Positions 37,161 through 47,984 of a stretch of DNA of 64,000 nt are shown here, piece after piece. Every line of letters begins with the position of its first letter. Position 1 is the stretch's first letter. A program made the position numbers and the translations under genes. This DNA comes from Plotosus lineatus (taxonomy: Eukaryota; Chordata; Actinopteri; Siluriformes; Plotosidae), in assembly GCA_024760905.1 (NCBI GenBank), contig CM045735.1:30867249-30931248 (forward strand), in the 5' to 3' direction. Under the pieces are notes generated by a model, which saw nothing but the letters and a program-made list of their open reading frames with translations, made no database searches and was not told the origin of the DNA.

Positions 37161-37805
37161 GGGAATCGTCATCTGATTGGTTTATTGTCTCAGGATAATT
37201 AACTATTATGTACCAAAGGAGAGACGCATGTGGATGTCGAGGTGGATGTTTCTTGGTAAGGACAAACTTCCCAAGAATTCTACATTATTCGACACAAACA
37301 TGACCTTATCGGCTTTATTCGAGGTAAAGGCAAGTAGTGGTTGTAGGCTTTTTTAACGGGGATGGGGAAGAAGCCATTCTTAAGTGATATGTGCCAACTG
37401 TAAAAAATGCAGCAGCCTACCAAAGCTAGCTACTATCACAGGTGCTTAGCATTAGCATCAGGTTAGCATACTACACCTAGCCGGTTGGCAGTTAATTTTT
37501 GAGCTACTAAATGAAAAGCAGTAGCATTCGGATTCAGACTAATTGAATATTCTGAATATTTGACTTATTTTCAATACGTAATTGGTTGTTTTTTCCACCA
37601 GTTGTCTTTATCGACCTGCTTTGAAGAACAGGGCAGAGGGAAGAATGCCTTATATGGGCTAGGAGGCAAGACTCCCTTCTGAAAAAAAAAAACAAGATAA
37701 AATTAGATTTTTGAACTGGTTGTTTTCCATTTAAAAGAGTAAAAAATACTGGGATTCCTTGCTACTGGTAACTGTGACACACTGAATGCGCATTCACTTT
37801 TTTCC
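37161..37805. other. Intergenic, nothing recognised
   Basis: A GCTTAGCATTAGCATC-rich patch lies near 37440-37475. No gene signature. Confidence 0.5.
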
Positions 37806-37848
37806 TCCGAGTGGATAATGCTTGTTGTTCAAGCATTATCCACTCGGA
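37806..37848. repeat. Perfect hairpin: 19-bp arms, 5-nt loop
   Basis: TCCGAGTGGATAATGCTTG (37806-37824) is followed by a 5-nt loop and its exact reverse complement (37830-37848). This is the strongest small palindrome I noticed outside transposon ends. It could be a transposon relic, a terminator-like structure or an inverted duplication. Confidence 0.9.
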
Positions 37849-37930
37849 AGAAAGATTTTTCATCCTGAGATAGTGGACTAATCAGACCATTCCTATGTAG
37901 TGTGTACCAATGGGCAGTAATTGAACGAGG

Positions 37931-38242
37931 CAATGTGGCACGGAGAAGCAGTGGTTAGCCTGATTCCTGGCTGGGGGAATTTCTGAGTGAAGTTTGCATG
38001 TTCTCCTCATGCTACATTGGTTTTCTCCAGGTATTGCAGATTCTTCCCACAGTTCAAAAATGTGCACATTGGACTAATTAGCTGTTTCAAATTTCCCCTA
38101 AGTATGGGTGTGGGTGAATTATTGTACGTGTTTTAGGTGAGCTCTACAGGGTGTACCTTGCCCTCACATAGTCAGCTAAGATGGGTGTCAGCCGCCCCAC
38201 GACCCTAATTAGGATTAAGTGGCGTAGAAAATGAATGAGGCA
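37931..38242 (+). mobile_element. SINE-A copy
   Basis: Head GGCACGGAGAAGCAGTGG lacks part of the anticodon-side region; core AAGTTTGCATGTTCTCC at about 37990; tail CTAATTAGGATTAAGTGG then AATGAATGAGG. The CCCTGCGATGG section is shortened. Confidence 0.87.
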
Positions 38243-39058
38243 AAGTATGATTAAAGAGATTTATTTGGTCGAGGGTTCGTGATCCACTGGAGCCAAATGC
38301 AGGCACAAAATAATTCTCTATATAATATGAAAAATGAACTATATTTTCATCATTTATTTTTGTATTTTCATCATTTATGCTAAACATTTTCAAAGTTGAC
38401 AGTCACGTTGCCATGTTGTGCAACAGTCATTAAATTCATCTGATAACAACAAGCAATAATTTGCTTATCTAATGGCACTGGTGCAACACCAAGAAATATT
38501 TTGGTGGCTTTCCACCAATCAGAAACAAAAAAAAATCCTTATATGAATAATATTAGACATTATTCATTCTCTCAATTCGCAGCAAGGCTTGAATCAATAA
38601 AAATGCAAAAGTAAATAAAAGAATCTTGTTGTTGATTGCTTTTTTCATGTTTTGATTTGAGGCACCATTTAGCAAAATCTACTTTTGCCTTCAGTGAATC
38701 ATTTTATGTATAAAACAGAGAGGAATTTGTAGATGTTTCATTTGATGATGACATGACTTATAAAACTATGAAAACCCATTTAATTCTTAGATGTGTGCCT
38801 GTTTCAGTAGCTCCAGTGAAATTTTCAGGAAGTACAGTAAAGCTAATAAAAAAAGAAAAGCACTAAAACAGTAGGGAATACAGTATAAGACCCAGAGAAG
38901 AGTGCTAGGAGTTAAAGGGAGTTTATCAAGCACATGGTTTCTCCTATGGGAGGCGAAGTCTGTAAAGGGATTGGTCCTTCAATCAGCACAGCGACAACCA
39001 GTGAATGAGTAAGTCATGTTAGCAAGCTGAGATGAGAATGGATATGTGACCTTTATCC

Positions 39059-39059
<1 letters not shown>
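38243..39059. other. Intergenic, nothing recognised
   Basis: AT-rich; no recognisable repeat or gene. Confidence 0.5.

Positions 39060-39096
<37 letters not shown>
39060..39096. repeat. (GT)n microsatellite
   Basis: About 18 GT units. Confidence 0.95.
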
Positions 39097-39098
<2 letters not shown>

Positions 39099-39889
39099 CT
39101 GTCTGTCAGCTAGAGACAAAGAGACACTAGAGGCATGAAGAAAGTCACACTTTTTGCATGTACTGTACATGTATATGTCAGATGGGTGGAGCGCCTGAGA
39201 TAAATTTAAGTTGTCCCAGTTTCCTTTTGTACTGTTGAAAACTCTCACTGCCTCAATGTGAGAAGAGGGGAAAAAACAGATGAAGTTAAAAATGCTGCAT
39301 CCAAATAGACTTACGTCCACACTATTAGAATAAAAAAGAATTATACAGGATGTCCGAATACTTAGTAAGTATTTAATAGAAGCCAGAAGGTACCCAGATG
39401 ATACAAAAGATGACTATGCAAAAGTACCTTTCTCATAATTGAGATAAAGTCTGCAAGTTTTCTGAAGAAGAATTCCTCCAGGGGGACATAGAAACATAAT
39501 GGTTGAATTTATCAAAGCTGGAATCCAGTAGTAGTGTGGATTTGGATGTCACACTTTTCTACTGTTAGTAAAACAAACTATAGAGATAGCCGGGTGAAAG
39601 GTGCCTATGGAAGATATTTAGCACCAACATTTTTTTTTTAATCCAGTGAAATCAACGAAGTGAGATAAGTGAATCTAGTAACTTGATCAGTCACCAACAG
39701 TTAAAAAAACTTTGTTTGATGACAGATATGAGCGAAATTTCCCTTGATTCTTCATAGAAAGATATTATTGTCCTTATTGGTCAAAAATGGGAACCGCAAG
39801 AAATGCGAAAGAACATTTTATGGGAAGAGAAGCTTTTTGGTTACTGATAAAGTTACTAGATTCACTTGTCTCACTTAGTTGATACACTA
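39097..39889. other. Intergenic, nothing recognised
   Basis: The pair GTGAGATAAGTGAATCTAGT (about 39659) and its inverse ACTAGATTCACTTGTCTCAC (about 39853) suggests a weak long-range inverted repeat with about 170 bp between arms. Confidence 0.5.
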
Positions 39890-40377
39890 CCTCCTGTTAG
39901 GGCCACTGGGAGGCTAGAGCTGGGAACTTGCCAAAGGTAGGGTACACCCTGAACCAGGGCGAACACACATTTAACTAGCCATACCTAGGGACAATTTGGA
40001 ACAGCAATTTAACATAATGTGTATGTCTTTGACCTGTTGGAGAAATCCAGAGTATCTGAAGGAAACCAACACAATTTAACATAATGTGTATGTCTTTGAC
40101 CTGTTGGAGAAATCCAGAGTATCTGAAGGAAACCAACACAATTTAACATAATGTGTATGTCTTTGACCTGTTGGAGAAATCCAGAGTACCTGAAGGAAAC
40201 CAACACAATTTAACATAATGTGTATGTCTTTGACCTGTTGGAGAAATCCAGAGTACCTGAAGGAAACCAACACAATTACGGACAGAACTTTCAAACTCCA
40301 CACAGGAACTCCATTGCTAAGCCTGCGACTCGAATCCGAGATCTTCTTGCTGTAAACTGGATATGGTAACTACTATG

Positions 40378-40379
<2 letters not shown>
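39890..40379 (-). mobile_element. SINE-A copy carrying an internal minisatellite
   Basis: Minus strand: head at 40300-40379 (GGCATAGTAGTTACCATATC), core, then four tandem 67-bp units (40006-40273) derived from the core-to-spacer segment, and the distal part at 39890-40000 (GGGTACACCCTG). A (GT)n tract abuts the head. Confidence 0.9.
40006..40273. repeat. 67-bp minisatellite, four units
   Basis: Units start at 40006, 40073, 40140 and 40207 with AATTTAACATAATGTG and are nearly identical. Units 1-2 carry AGTATCTG and units 3-4 AGTACCTG. The unit equals one segment of SINE-A, so the array grew from a SINE. Two open minus-strand frames across it are repeat artefacts. Confidence 0.97.

Positions 40380-40430
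<51 letters not shown>
40380..40430. repeat. (GT)n microsatellite
   Basis: About 25 GT units between the SINE-A head and the LINE target duplication. Confidence 0.97.
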
Positions 40431-40431
<1 letters not shown>

Positions 40432-40479
40432 TTCCCAAGATGACAATAAGAACTCTTTTCTTTTCCTTTCAGCTGTTCC

Positions 40480-42330
40480 CTTCAGGGGTCACCACAGCGA
40501 ATGATCTGTCTCCATCTCACCCTATCCTCTGCATCTTCTTCTCTTACACCAACTATCTTCATGTCCTCCTTTACCTCATCCATAAATCGTATCTTTGGTC
40601 TTCCTCTAGGCCTTCTGTCTGGTAGTTCAAACCTCAGCATCCTACTAACAATATACTCACTCTCCCTCCTCTATGCATGTCCAAACCATCTCAATCTAGC
40701 CTCTCTGACTTTGTCTCCAAAACCTTACATGTGCTGTCCCTCTGATGAACACATTCCTGATCCTATCATCCTCATTACTCCCAAAGAGAATCTCAACATT
40801 TTCATCTCTGCTACCTCCAGCTCTGCCTCCTGTTTTTTCCCCAGGGCCACTGTTTCTAAACCATACAACATCGCTGGCCTCAACACCGTCTTGTACACTT
40901 TTCCTTTCATTCTTGCCGATACCTTCTTATCACACATCACACCGGACACTTTTCTCAAACACTCCAACCTGCCTGCATACGCTTCTTCACCTCTTTTCCA
41001 CACTCTCCATTGCTCTGGACTGTTGAGCCTAATTACCTAAAATCCTCCACCTTCTTTATCTCTACTCCCTGTAGCCTCAACGTTCCTCTTAGGTCCTTAT
41101 CATTCACACACATGTATTCTGTTTTACTGAGGCTAACCTTCATTCATCTCCTTTCCAGGGCACACCTCCACCTCTCTAGATTTTCCTCCACTTGTTCTCT
41201 GCTCTCACTACAGATCACAATGTCATCTGCAAACATCATGGTACATGGGGAATCTTGTCTAAACTCGTCTGTCAGCCTGTCCATCACCATAGCAAACAAG
41301 AAGGGGCTCAGAGCTGACTCTTCATGCAGTCCCACCTCCACCTTGAACTCTTCTGTCACACTGACAGCACACCTGTCAACATACTTCTCTGCCACTCCAG
41401 ACTTCCTCATGCAATACCACAGTTCCTAACTCAGTTCATCTCTGTCATATGCTTTCTCCAGATCCACAAAGACACAATGCAGCTCCCTCTGACCTTCTCT
41501 GTAATTCTCTATTAACATCCTCAAGGCAAACACTGCATCTGTGGTGCTCTTTCTTGGCATGAAACCAAACTATTGTTCACAAATGCTGACCGCTGCCCTT
41601 GGTCTAGCTTCCACTATTCTTTCCCATAACTTCACTGTATGGGTCATCAACTTTATCCCTCAGTAGTTGCCACAACTCTGCACGTCTCCCTTGTTCTTAA
41701 AAGTGGGCACCAGCACACTATTCCATTCCTCCGGCATCCTCTCACTCTCCAAGACCTTGTTGAATGTTCTTGTCAGATAATCTACTGTTACCTCTTGTAG
41801 ACACTTCCATACCTCCACCAGTATGTCATCAGGACCAACTGCCTTTCCACTCTTCATCCGCTTCAATGCCCTCCTCACTTCACCCTTACTAATCTTTGCT
41901 ACTCTTTTTTGTCTCTCATTTTCCTCATTCATCAGCTCTTCAAAGTACTCTTTCCATCTTCCCAGCACACTTCTGTCATCAGTCAATACATTTCCCACAC
42001 TGTCCTTAATCACTCTAACTTGCTGCACGTCCTTCCCATCTCTATTTCTCTGCTGTGCCAACCTGTATAAATCATTTTCTCCCTCCTTACTGTCCAACCT
42101 AGCATACAAGTCATCATACGCCCTCTGTTTGGCCTTTGACACCGCTACCTTCGCCTTAAGCTGTGTCTCCCTGTACTCCTTTTTACTCTCTTCAGTTCTC
42201 TCAATGTCCCACTTCTTCTTAGCTAACCTCTTCCTTTGTACACACTCCTACACTTCTTCCACCACCAAGTCTCATTATCTACTTTTCTTCCAGATGACAC
42301 TCCAAGTACTCGCCTATCTGTCTCCCTGAT
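40480..42330 (-). pseudogene. LINE reverse transcriptase and C-terminal region, broken
   Basis: Pieces in order: the thumb-proximal N region (RALKRMKSGKAVGPDDI near 42000-41830), FVDLEKAYDR (catalytic motif A, about 41480), VGLHEESALSPFLFAMV (motif B, normally HQGSALSPFLF), MMFADDIVICSESREQ (motif C with FADD, about 41230), then NGWRK-like text replaced by LECLRKVSGVMCDKKVSARM, and a C-terminal PGRRPRGRPKRR-like end that is mutated here. Several frameshifts and in-frame stops occur, for example after EKAYDR and near 41140. A short segment between EKYV and RCAV seems deleted relative to related elements. Confidence 0.88.
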
Positions 42331-42602
42331 CACATTAGTTGTCCAGAAGCACTTCCTGACCTCCCAAAGCCTGTTTCAACTCCTCCTTGAAGACAACACG
42401 ACACTCTTCCTTTTTCAGCTTCCACCACTTTGTCTTCTGCTCTGCCTTTGCCTTTTTCACCTTCCTCACCATCAGCATCATCCTGCACACCACCATCCTA
42501 TGCTGTTCGGCAACACTCTCACCCACTACTACCTTGCAGTCTCTGACATCTTTCAAATTACTTTCTACTTGTGTGCTTCTACTTCTGCTTTTATAGGTCA
42601 CC

Positions 42603-43193
42603 CTATGCTCCTGTCTCTTCTGTAAAAAGGTATTCACCACAGCCATTTCCATCCTTTTTGAAAAACCTATCAACATCTGTCCTTTCTGTGTTCCTGTCCT
42701 GGATACCAAACCTGCCCATCACTTCCTCATTCCCTCTGTTGCCTGCACCAATATGCCAATTGAAATCTGCACCAATGACCACTCTTTCACTTCTGGGAGT
42801 ACTCTGCATCACTTCATCTAACTCACTCCAGAATCTCTTCTTCTCTTCTAGTTCACATCCTGCCTGTGGGGCATAAGCACTAACAACATTGAACATCACA
42901 CCTTCAATTTCCAACTTCAGACTCATCACTCTGTCTGACACTCTTTTCACTTCTAGAACATTCCTGACAAACTCCTCCTTCAAGATGACTCCTACTCCAT
43001 TTCTCTTCCCTTCTACACCATAATAAAATAGCTTAAACCCTGCTCCTAAGCTTCTAGCCTTGCTACCTTTCCACCTGGTCTCCTGAACACACAGTATGTC
43101 CACCTTCCTCCTCTGTATCATGTCAGCCAGCTCTCTACCTTTTCCTGTCATAGTTCCAACATTTAAAGTCCCTACTCTCAGTGCTAGACTCAT
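42603..43193 (-). pseudogene. LINE apurinic-like endonuclease domain, open 196 codons then frameshifted
   Basis: It opens at an ATG (43193) with MSLALRVGTLNVGTMTGKG. ILCVQETRWKGSKAR holds the catalytic Glu of the exo-endo-phosphatase fold. VVSAYAPQAGC and VVIGADFNWHIGAGNRG follow; DFNGH is usual, so Gly is replaced by Trp here. It then shifts frame near 42700 (KRMEMAVVNTFLQKRQEHR continues in another frame). It nicks target DNA in related active elements; this copy is presumably inactive. Confidence 0.88.
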
Positions 43194-43546
43194 GCCTTTC
43201 CTTTTCTATCTCTGCCTACGGACATGCCTCCCACCTCTCCTTCTTCAACCTCTCCTTCAATGACCAACAGTAGTCCAATTTCCACTAGCACCCTGTTGGT
43301 TAACAGCACTGATGGCGGTCGTTGTTAACCTGGGCCTCGACTGATCTGGTATGGGATTCGTATTTTTGACTCGCATGTTTTATGTGGCATTGTTTTTACA
43401 CCGGATGCCCTTCCTGACGCAACCCTCTGCATTTATCGCTTGGGACCGGCGTGAGGGTGAACACTGGCTTGTGCCCCCCTCTCACAGCTACATTAAGATG
43501 ACAATAAGAACTACATAACAATATTTAATCACATTTAATTTTTGAG

Positions 43547-43876
43547 GTGGCCTTGGTGGCATAGTGGTTAGCATGTCCACCTCAAAGCAAGAAGGTCCTG
43601 GGTTCATTTCCTAGTTTGGGCGTTTCTGTGTGGAGTTTGCATGTTCTCCCCGTGCTTGTGTTCGTTTCCTCCCACAGTCCAAAAATGTGCACAGTAGGTT
43701 AATTGGCTGTTTCAAATCACCCCTAGGTGTGAATGGTTGTCTGAGTGTTGGCCCTGCGATGGCCTGGTGAGCTGTCTAAGGTGTACCCCTCCCTTGCCCA
43801 GAATCAGCTGAGATGGGTGTCAGCCTCCCTGTGACCCTAATGAGGATTAAGTAGTACAGAAAATGAATGCATGGAT
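43547..43876 (+). mobile_element. SINE-A copy, full length and well preserved
   Basis: A box TGGCATAGTGG, B box GGTTCATTTCC, core GTGGAGTTTGCATGTTCTCC at 43634, short spacer, tail CTAATGAGGATTAAGTAG then AATGAATGCATGG. It is one of the best templates for the family consensus here. Confidence 0.93.
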
Positions 43877-44049
43877 TTTAATTTTAGTTTATCACATTCC
43901 AGAAATTATTCTAGAAATTTAAGAATCATGATGTCTGCTTTCAAATATATGCAGGACAAAACCCAACTCTTCTCATATTAGCTTCACTGACGTTTGTCTG
44001 TCTGCTTATTTGATTGTTTGCAACCAGAATAGATTTTCAGCACACACGG

Positions 44050-44160
44050 TGCAACTCAAATATCACTGAAATCATTCTCCCATCCGAATTTAGTTCTGTC
44101 CTTGCATCCCAAGTAGCTAGAAGAGTGCTTACTTTTTCTCGGGTTATTATTGCAACATAT
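44050..44160 (+). repeat. Dispersed repeat Z, copy 1
   Basis: It shares CTCAAATATCACTGAAATC and TCTCCCATCCGAATTTAG with copy 2 about 1.03 kb downstream, in direct orientation. Similarity fades into TATTGCAACATATG. Confidence 0.8.
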
Positions 44161-44349
44161 GCTACCTTTTTTGAACCCCAGAGATGATTTGAGTTTGAAA
44201 TATCAAGGTCAAAGTTGAATTTCAGAGCAAGGTCATAGTTTGCCTTATTACTTCAAAATGAGTGAGTTAGGGACATTGTTATCATGAAACACTAATTAGA
44301 AACCAAACATTTACTTTAAACAGATCAAACGAGTCAGATATTTCATTGC

Positions 44350-44530
44350 AGGGTTGATGGTGTACTGGTTAGGGTGCTGGCCTCAAATGGTCATGGGTTC
44401 GAATCGCTGTTAGACCCCTACTGTGCTAACACTCCTAACTAATTCATGTGAAAGAAACTGGGGATAAGCTCGGGCTATGAGCCAGTAGGCTTGAGTGTAA
44501 GAAGCCCAACCTTTACCTTTAACCTTAAGT
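44350..44530 (+). mobile_element. SINE-C: third tRNA-headed SINE family
   Basis: A box GATGGTGTACTGGTTAG and B box GGGTTCGAATCG are at tRNA-like spacing. An unrelated body follows (GATAAGCTCGGGCTATGAGC), ending in TTACC/TTAACC repeats. It shares neither the V core nor the A/B tails. It is the only copy in this window. Confidence 0.7.
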
Positions 44531-45074
44531 GTCCTTGAAAGGTCAAACACCAGTCATCTCCTAAATTCTTCAAACAAAACAGTGGGTTTTTCTTTGTTTT
44601 CTTTTGTTTTTTGATAATTTAGTGACATCCATGCACTAAAGAATCTTAATATTGTAAGATAAGTGTATGCATAATTAAACCAGTTCCATATATAGGACCT
44701 ACTTGCTGCATTATCCATGTTGCAATAAATTGCATTCTCTAAGTGTCTCTTTAATTGTGCTTGTATCTATATAGAACACATTATCTGTCATTATCTTTAG
44801 TTACATCTCAAGCATGCAGGCGGCCTCCTTTAGGCCCCACCCCCCAATGTCCCCAAGACAAGATTCTGATCCACCATGACCCTAACAAACAAAGTGATAG
44901 CTGATGATTAATGACTGAATGACAGCCTTTAATTCAGTAAACTTGAAACCTACAAACAAACAACCCTTTGTACTCTTCTTTCCTCTATCAGACATGTGTG
45001 TACCTTTTTATACCATGTTTGAGAATACCAAAAAATAAAAAATACAAATAACATCTTTTCACCGAACCCCACAA
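44531..45074. other. Intergenic between copies of repeat Z
   Basis: AT-rich; nothing further recognised. Confidence 0.5.
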
Positions 45075-45190
45075 GCACCTCAAATATCACTGAAATCGTT
45101 CTCCCATCCGAATTTAGTTCTTTCCTTGCATCTTAATTAGCAAGGGCTTGCTGAATGCTTTCCTTTTATTGGCTCAGTATTGCAACACAT
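45075..45190 (+). repeat. Dispersed repeat Z, copy 2
   Basis: See copy 1 at 44050-44160. The conserved stretch ends with GTATTGCAACACATG. Confidence 0.8.
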
Positions 45191-46343
45191 GAATAAATTA
45201 AAGCATGTGTTTCATGTATATTAGATGTACACTTTACAAAGTTAGCACCAGCACTGGAAGCTAGAAATAAAATATGATATTTGCCTTATTTTTGTAGGCA
45301 TGCTCTAGATTTAACAGTAAATGTTATTTTAACTGGTCTTTGGTGTACTTAATTCAGGAGGGCCTTCGGGGGGGATTAAACTTGGCTATCTTGGTTATTA
45401 TGTTAAAAGATATAGCTGTTATAGTACATGATATGATAATATAATATCTGGTTTTACAAGATTCTTGAACATTGAGTGTATTCAATTCTGTCATTGCATG
45501 TGTGTGTGTCCATGTGGAGACAGATGGTGTCTGGTGCCTGGCTCAGACATGCCACCATCTGCTCACACCCAAATCAAATAACGCATGTTCTTATTGATTC
45601 AAAGCAATAGGGACAATAACACATAGGACATAGATGGAGGTACTAATTGAGCCAATATGAGACAAGTGAGCAGTTGACACTGTGTGTTAGGGGACATTCA
45701 TTCGTCTTAATTCATCACATTGTGTAGAGATGCATGATGTATGAACAAATCTGGATCTTAATCATGAAACTGTCATGTGACGTCAAGGCTGTCATTTGAT
45801 AACAAAATGATGAATGTGTTTCAGCTGCAGTGGATTCGTCTTCCATCCGTTCCTTATGCTTTTGACGCAACCCAATTTATGTCTTCTGTACACCATATTT
45901 AGATGAAATACATGTGTGCTAGATTACTACCACATGCATTCACTTCACAGCTCTTATTTCCACCTAGAGATGCCACCTTTTTCCCTGAAATCTTGCATTG
46001 ATAATGAAAGAGTTGAACAACTCTTTCAATCCTGCACAGTCCCAAAGACTTTGACTGGGATCAATGTTGGGTCATTGCCGTGTCCAATTCATGATTAAAA
46101 GTGATTCCTCATGCTCACAAAACCACACTTTATTTATTTGATCCTAAAATTCATATCCGCACCTTCAGAAAAATGTATAGATGGGATGACCTGGTCACTC
46201 AGTGCAGTGACCTTTTTTTTTTGCCCAGTTTATTAATGTTGTTGAGTTTTGACCAGACCATGTGAAGCATCCACAGATGAAAACAATACCTTCAGAAAGT
46301 TGTACAATTGCCCCATGAATGGTGGGTACATTTCTTCATGTCC
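45191..46343. other. Intergenic, nothing recognised
   Basis: A short inverted repeat TGAAAGAGTTG-AA-CAACTCTTTCA lies at 46007-46030. A 60-codon plus-strand frame at 45916-46098 spans it and is unrecognised. Confidence 0.5.
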
Positions 46344-46572
46344 TCACCTTCTGTGTGGGGTTTGCATGTTTTCCCAGTGTATGTGTCCTCCAGTTCCGAA
46401 AGTCCAAAGACATGCACATTAGGTGAATTAATTATTTTAAATTACTCCTAGGTGTGAATGTGGCTTGAGCAAGGCCCTTAACCTTCAATTGCTTAAGTTG
46501 TATAAAGAAACCTATAATTGTAATTTGCTCTGGATAAGAGCATCTGCTAAATGCTGTAAATGTAATGTAATG
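46344..46572 (+). mobile_element. Chimeric SINE: V-SINE core with L2/UnaL2-like (TGTAA)n tail
   Basis: 46350-46455 is the SINE-A core (GTGGGGTTTGCATGTTTTCC to CCTAGGTGTGAATG). It then switches to GGCTTGAGCAAGGCCCTTAA and GCTCTGGATAAGAGCATCTG, ending in TGTAA/TGTAATG repeats. The second part is the stem-loop tail known from eel UnaL2/UnaSINE1 and other L2-mobilised teleost SINEs. The tRNA-like head is missing or decayed. Confidence 0.75.
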
Positions 46573-46749
46573 TGTGGCATTTCCTGATTGGATGGGTTGA
46601 CGGGGACATGGTTTTATGGTGAAGTCCCTCTCATGGACTAGACCAAGGGTCGCTACAGCATGGGGGGAGGGGGGTTTCATGGTTTTATTGTTTTCGTTTT
46701 CGTTACTGTGTATATAGTGTTTTCACAGCCCTGTTCCCTCTGACTCTGA

Positions 46750-47790
46750 GTCATTCTGTTCCTTGGGCTGGCCAGAACTTTTGTTTAAATTGAAAACCAG
46801 TTATTTTGGGCCGAACTTGCGTAGAGATGTAGCTCAATTTCATAAACGTTGTCCTCAGTGCCAGAGGACCGCCCTCATTTTCCCTTTGAGAGCTCTATTC
46901 CAGCCCCTACTAATTATCAGTACCCCACATGAGCAATTGGGAATGGACACTGTTGGCCCTGTCAAGCGGAGTAAAGCTGGTAACCGTTACCTGCTTGTAA
47001 TAACAGACTATGCCACTAAATAGCCTAAGGATTTACCTTTGAAGTCCAATAAAGCCAAAATCTGTTGCTTTTTGACTTGTGCAGCTTTTTTCAAGGGTTG
47101 GCTTTCCTTGAGAGATCCTCACAGACCATGGAACCATGTCCACTATGTTAAAACAGATCTACTAGCTGCTGGGTATTAGGATTTAAAAGACAACTCCATA
47201 CTATCTTCAAATGGATGGCCTTACTGAACATTTTTAACGAGGCGCTGAAACAGATGTTATGGAAATTTGTAAATGACCCTGGTTGTGAATGGAATGGATG
47301 GCTACCCTATCTTCTCTTTGCATATTGAGAAGATTGAGAAGTACCCCTAGCCTCCACTGGGTTTTCTCCCTTTGAATTGCTGTTTGGTTATGAAGTAAGG
47401 GGCCCTCTCTCATTGTTGAAAGGGATTTGACAGGGAGATCAAGTAGAAGGGGGGACTATAAGCATTATATCATATGTTATTCAGATGCAAGACCAACTGG
47501 AAATGATGAGTAGGTTCACTCAATCTAACATGGTGGAGGCACAGCAACATCAAAAGGCCTGGTATGATTGGTCACCCCGGCAGAGGTCATTCCACCCTGG
47601 CCAAAAAGGTGCTCATACAGCCCAGTGATGAAAGTAAGCGCCTGGCAATCTGGCAAGGACCCTTTGAGATCCTATAGAGCAAGGGACCAACCACCCATAC
47701 TGTCCTTTCCAGAACAGTCCCACTCAAGTAGTGTGCTGCATGTAAACCTACTTAAGAAGAGAGATCTGATAAGAAAGCTGGGGTGTTGCT
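46750..47790 (+). pseudogene. Gypsy-type integrase, degraded
   Basis: Visible in order: a decayed zinc-binding region ending FHKRCPQCQRT (about 46835), a core start with HEQLGMDTVGPVKRS (first Asp) and YLLVITDYATK followed by a stop, LTDHGTMSTML near 47125 (second Asp), LQMDGLTEHF near 47205 (region of the catalytic Glu), TGFSPFELLFGYEVRGP near 47357, the GPF module IWQGPFEIL near 47648, and HVNLLKKRD near 47735. Frameshifts and stops separate the blocks. The three catalytic positions can still be assigned. Confidence 0.85.
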
Positions 47791-47984
47791 GATCAAGAGG
47801 GTTCTAGAGGATGAAGAGGTGGAGGAGCAGTATTTACCTATAGCTGCTTCCCTGGACCTGGATCTCTGAAGAAAAGCAATGCCAGGTGAAAGTAATCCAG
47901 GTGTAACTCTGGATTATTCCAGGAAAATCCTGGAAGAACAAACCTGGTTGAACATGATCTTGTGTTAAAAGAAGGTGCCTCGAG

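Larger units (their letters stand above)
40455..43494 (-). mobile_element. RTE-type LINE, near full length, 18-bp target duplication
   Basis: It is flanked by identical AAGATGACAATAAGAACT (40437-40454 and 43495-43512). At 3040 bp with one long endonuclease-RT coding region it has RTE-like size and layout. On the minus strand: 5' UTR 43494-43194, endonuclease, RT, C-terminal domain, then a 3' end with GAAGGGAACAGCTGAAAGG and a short A/G-rich tail. The 5' UTR contains a block (about 43424-43366) found in SINE-B2. Clade is inferred from protein style (LPGRRPRGRPKRR C-terminus, single ORF, short 3' UTR). The perfect 18-bp duplication suggests a fairly recent insertion although the ORF is broken. 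Confidence 0.93.

Noticed and set aside
39659..39872. Long-range inverted repeat around GTGAGATAAGTGAATCTAG as transposon ends
   Set aside because: The arms match for only about 20 bp imperfectly and no target duplication or element structure was found.
40009..40303. Open minus-strand frames of 65-75 codons
   Set aside because: They are read-through of the 67-bp minisatellite, whose unit is a SINE segment, not protein-coding.
44345..44410. True tRNA gene at 44.35 kb and in SINE heads
   Set aside because: A and B boxes are present but acceptor and anticodon stems do not close and the sequence continues into SINE bodies.
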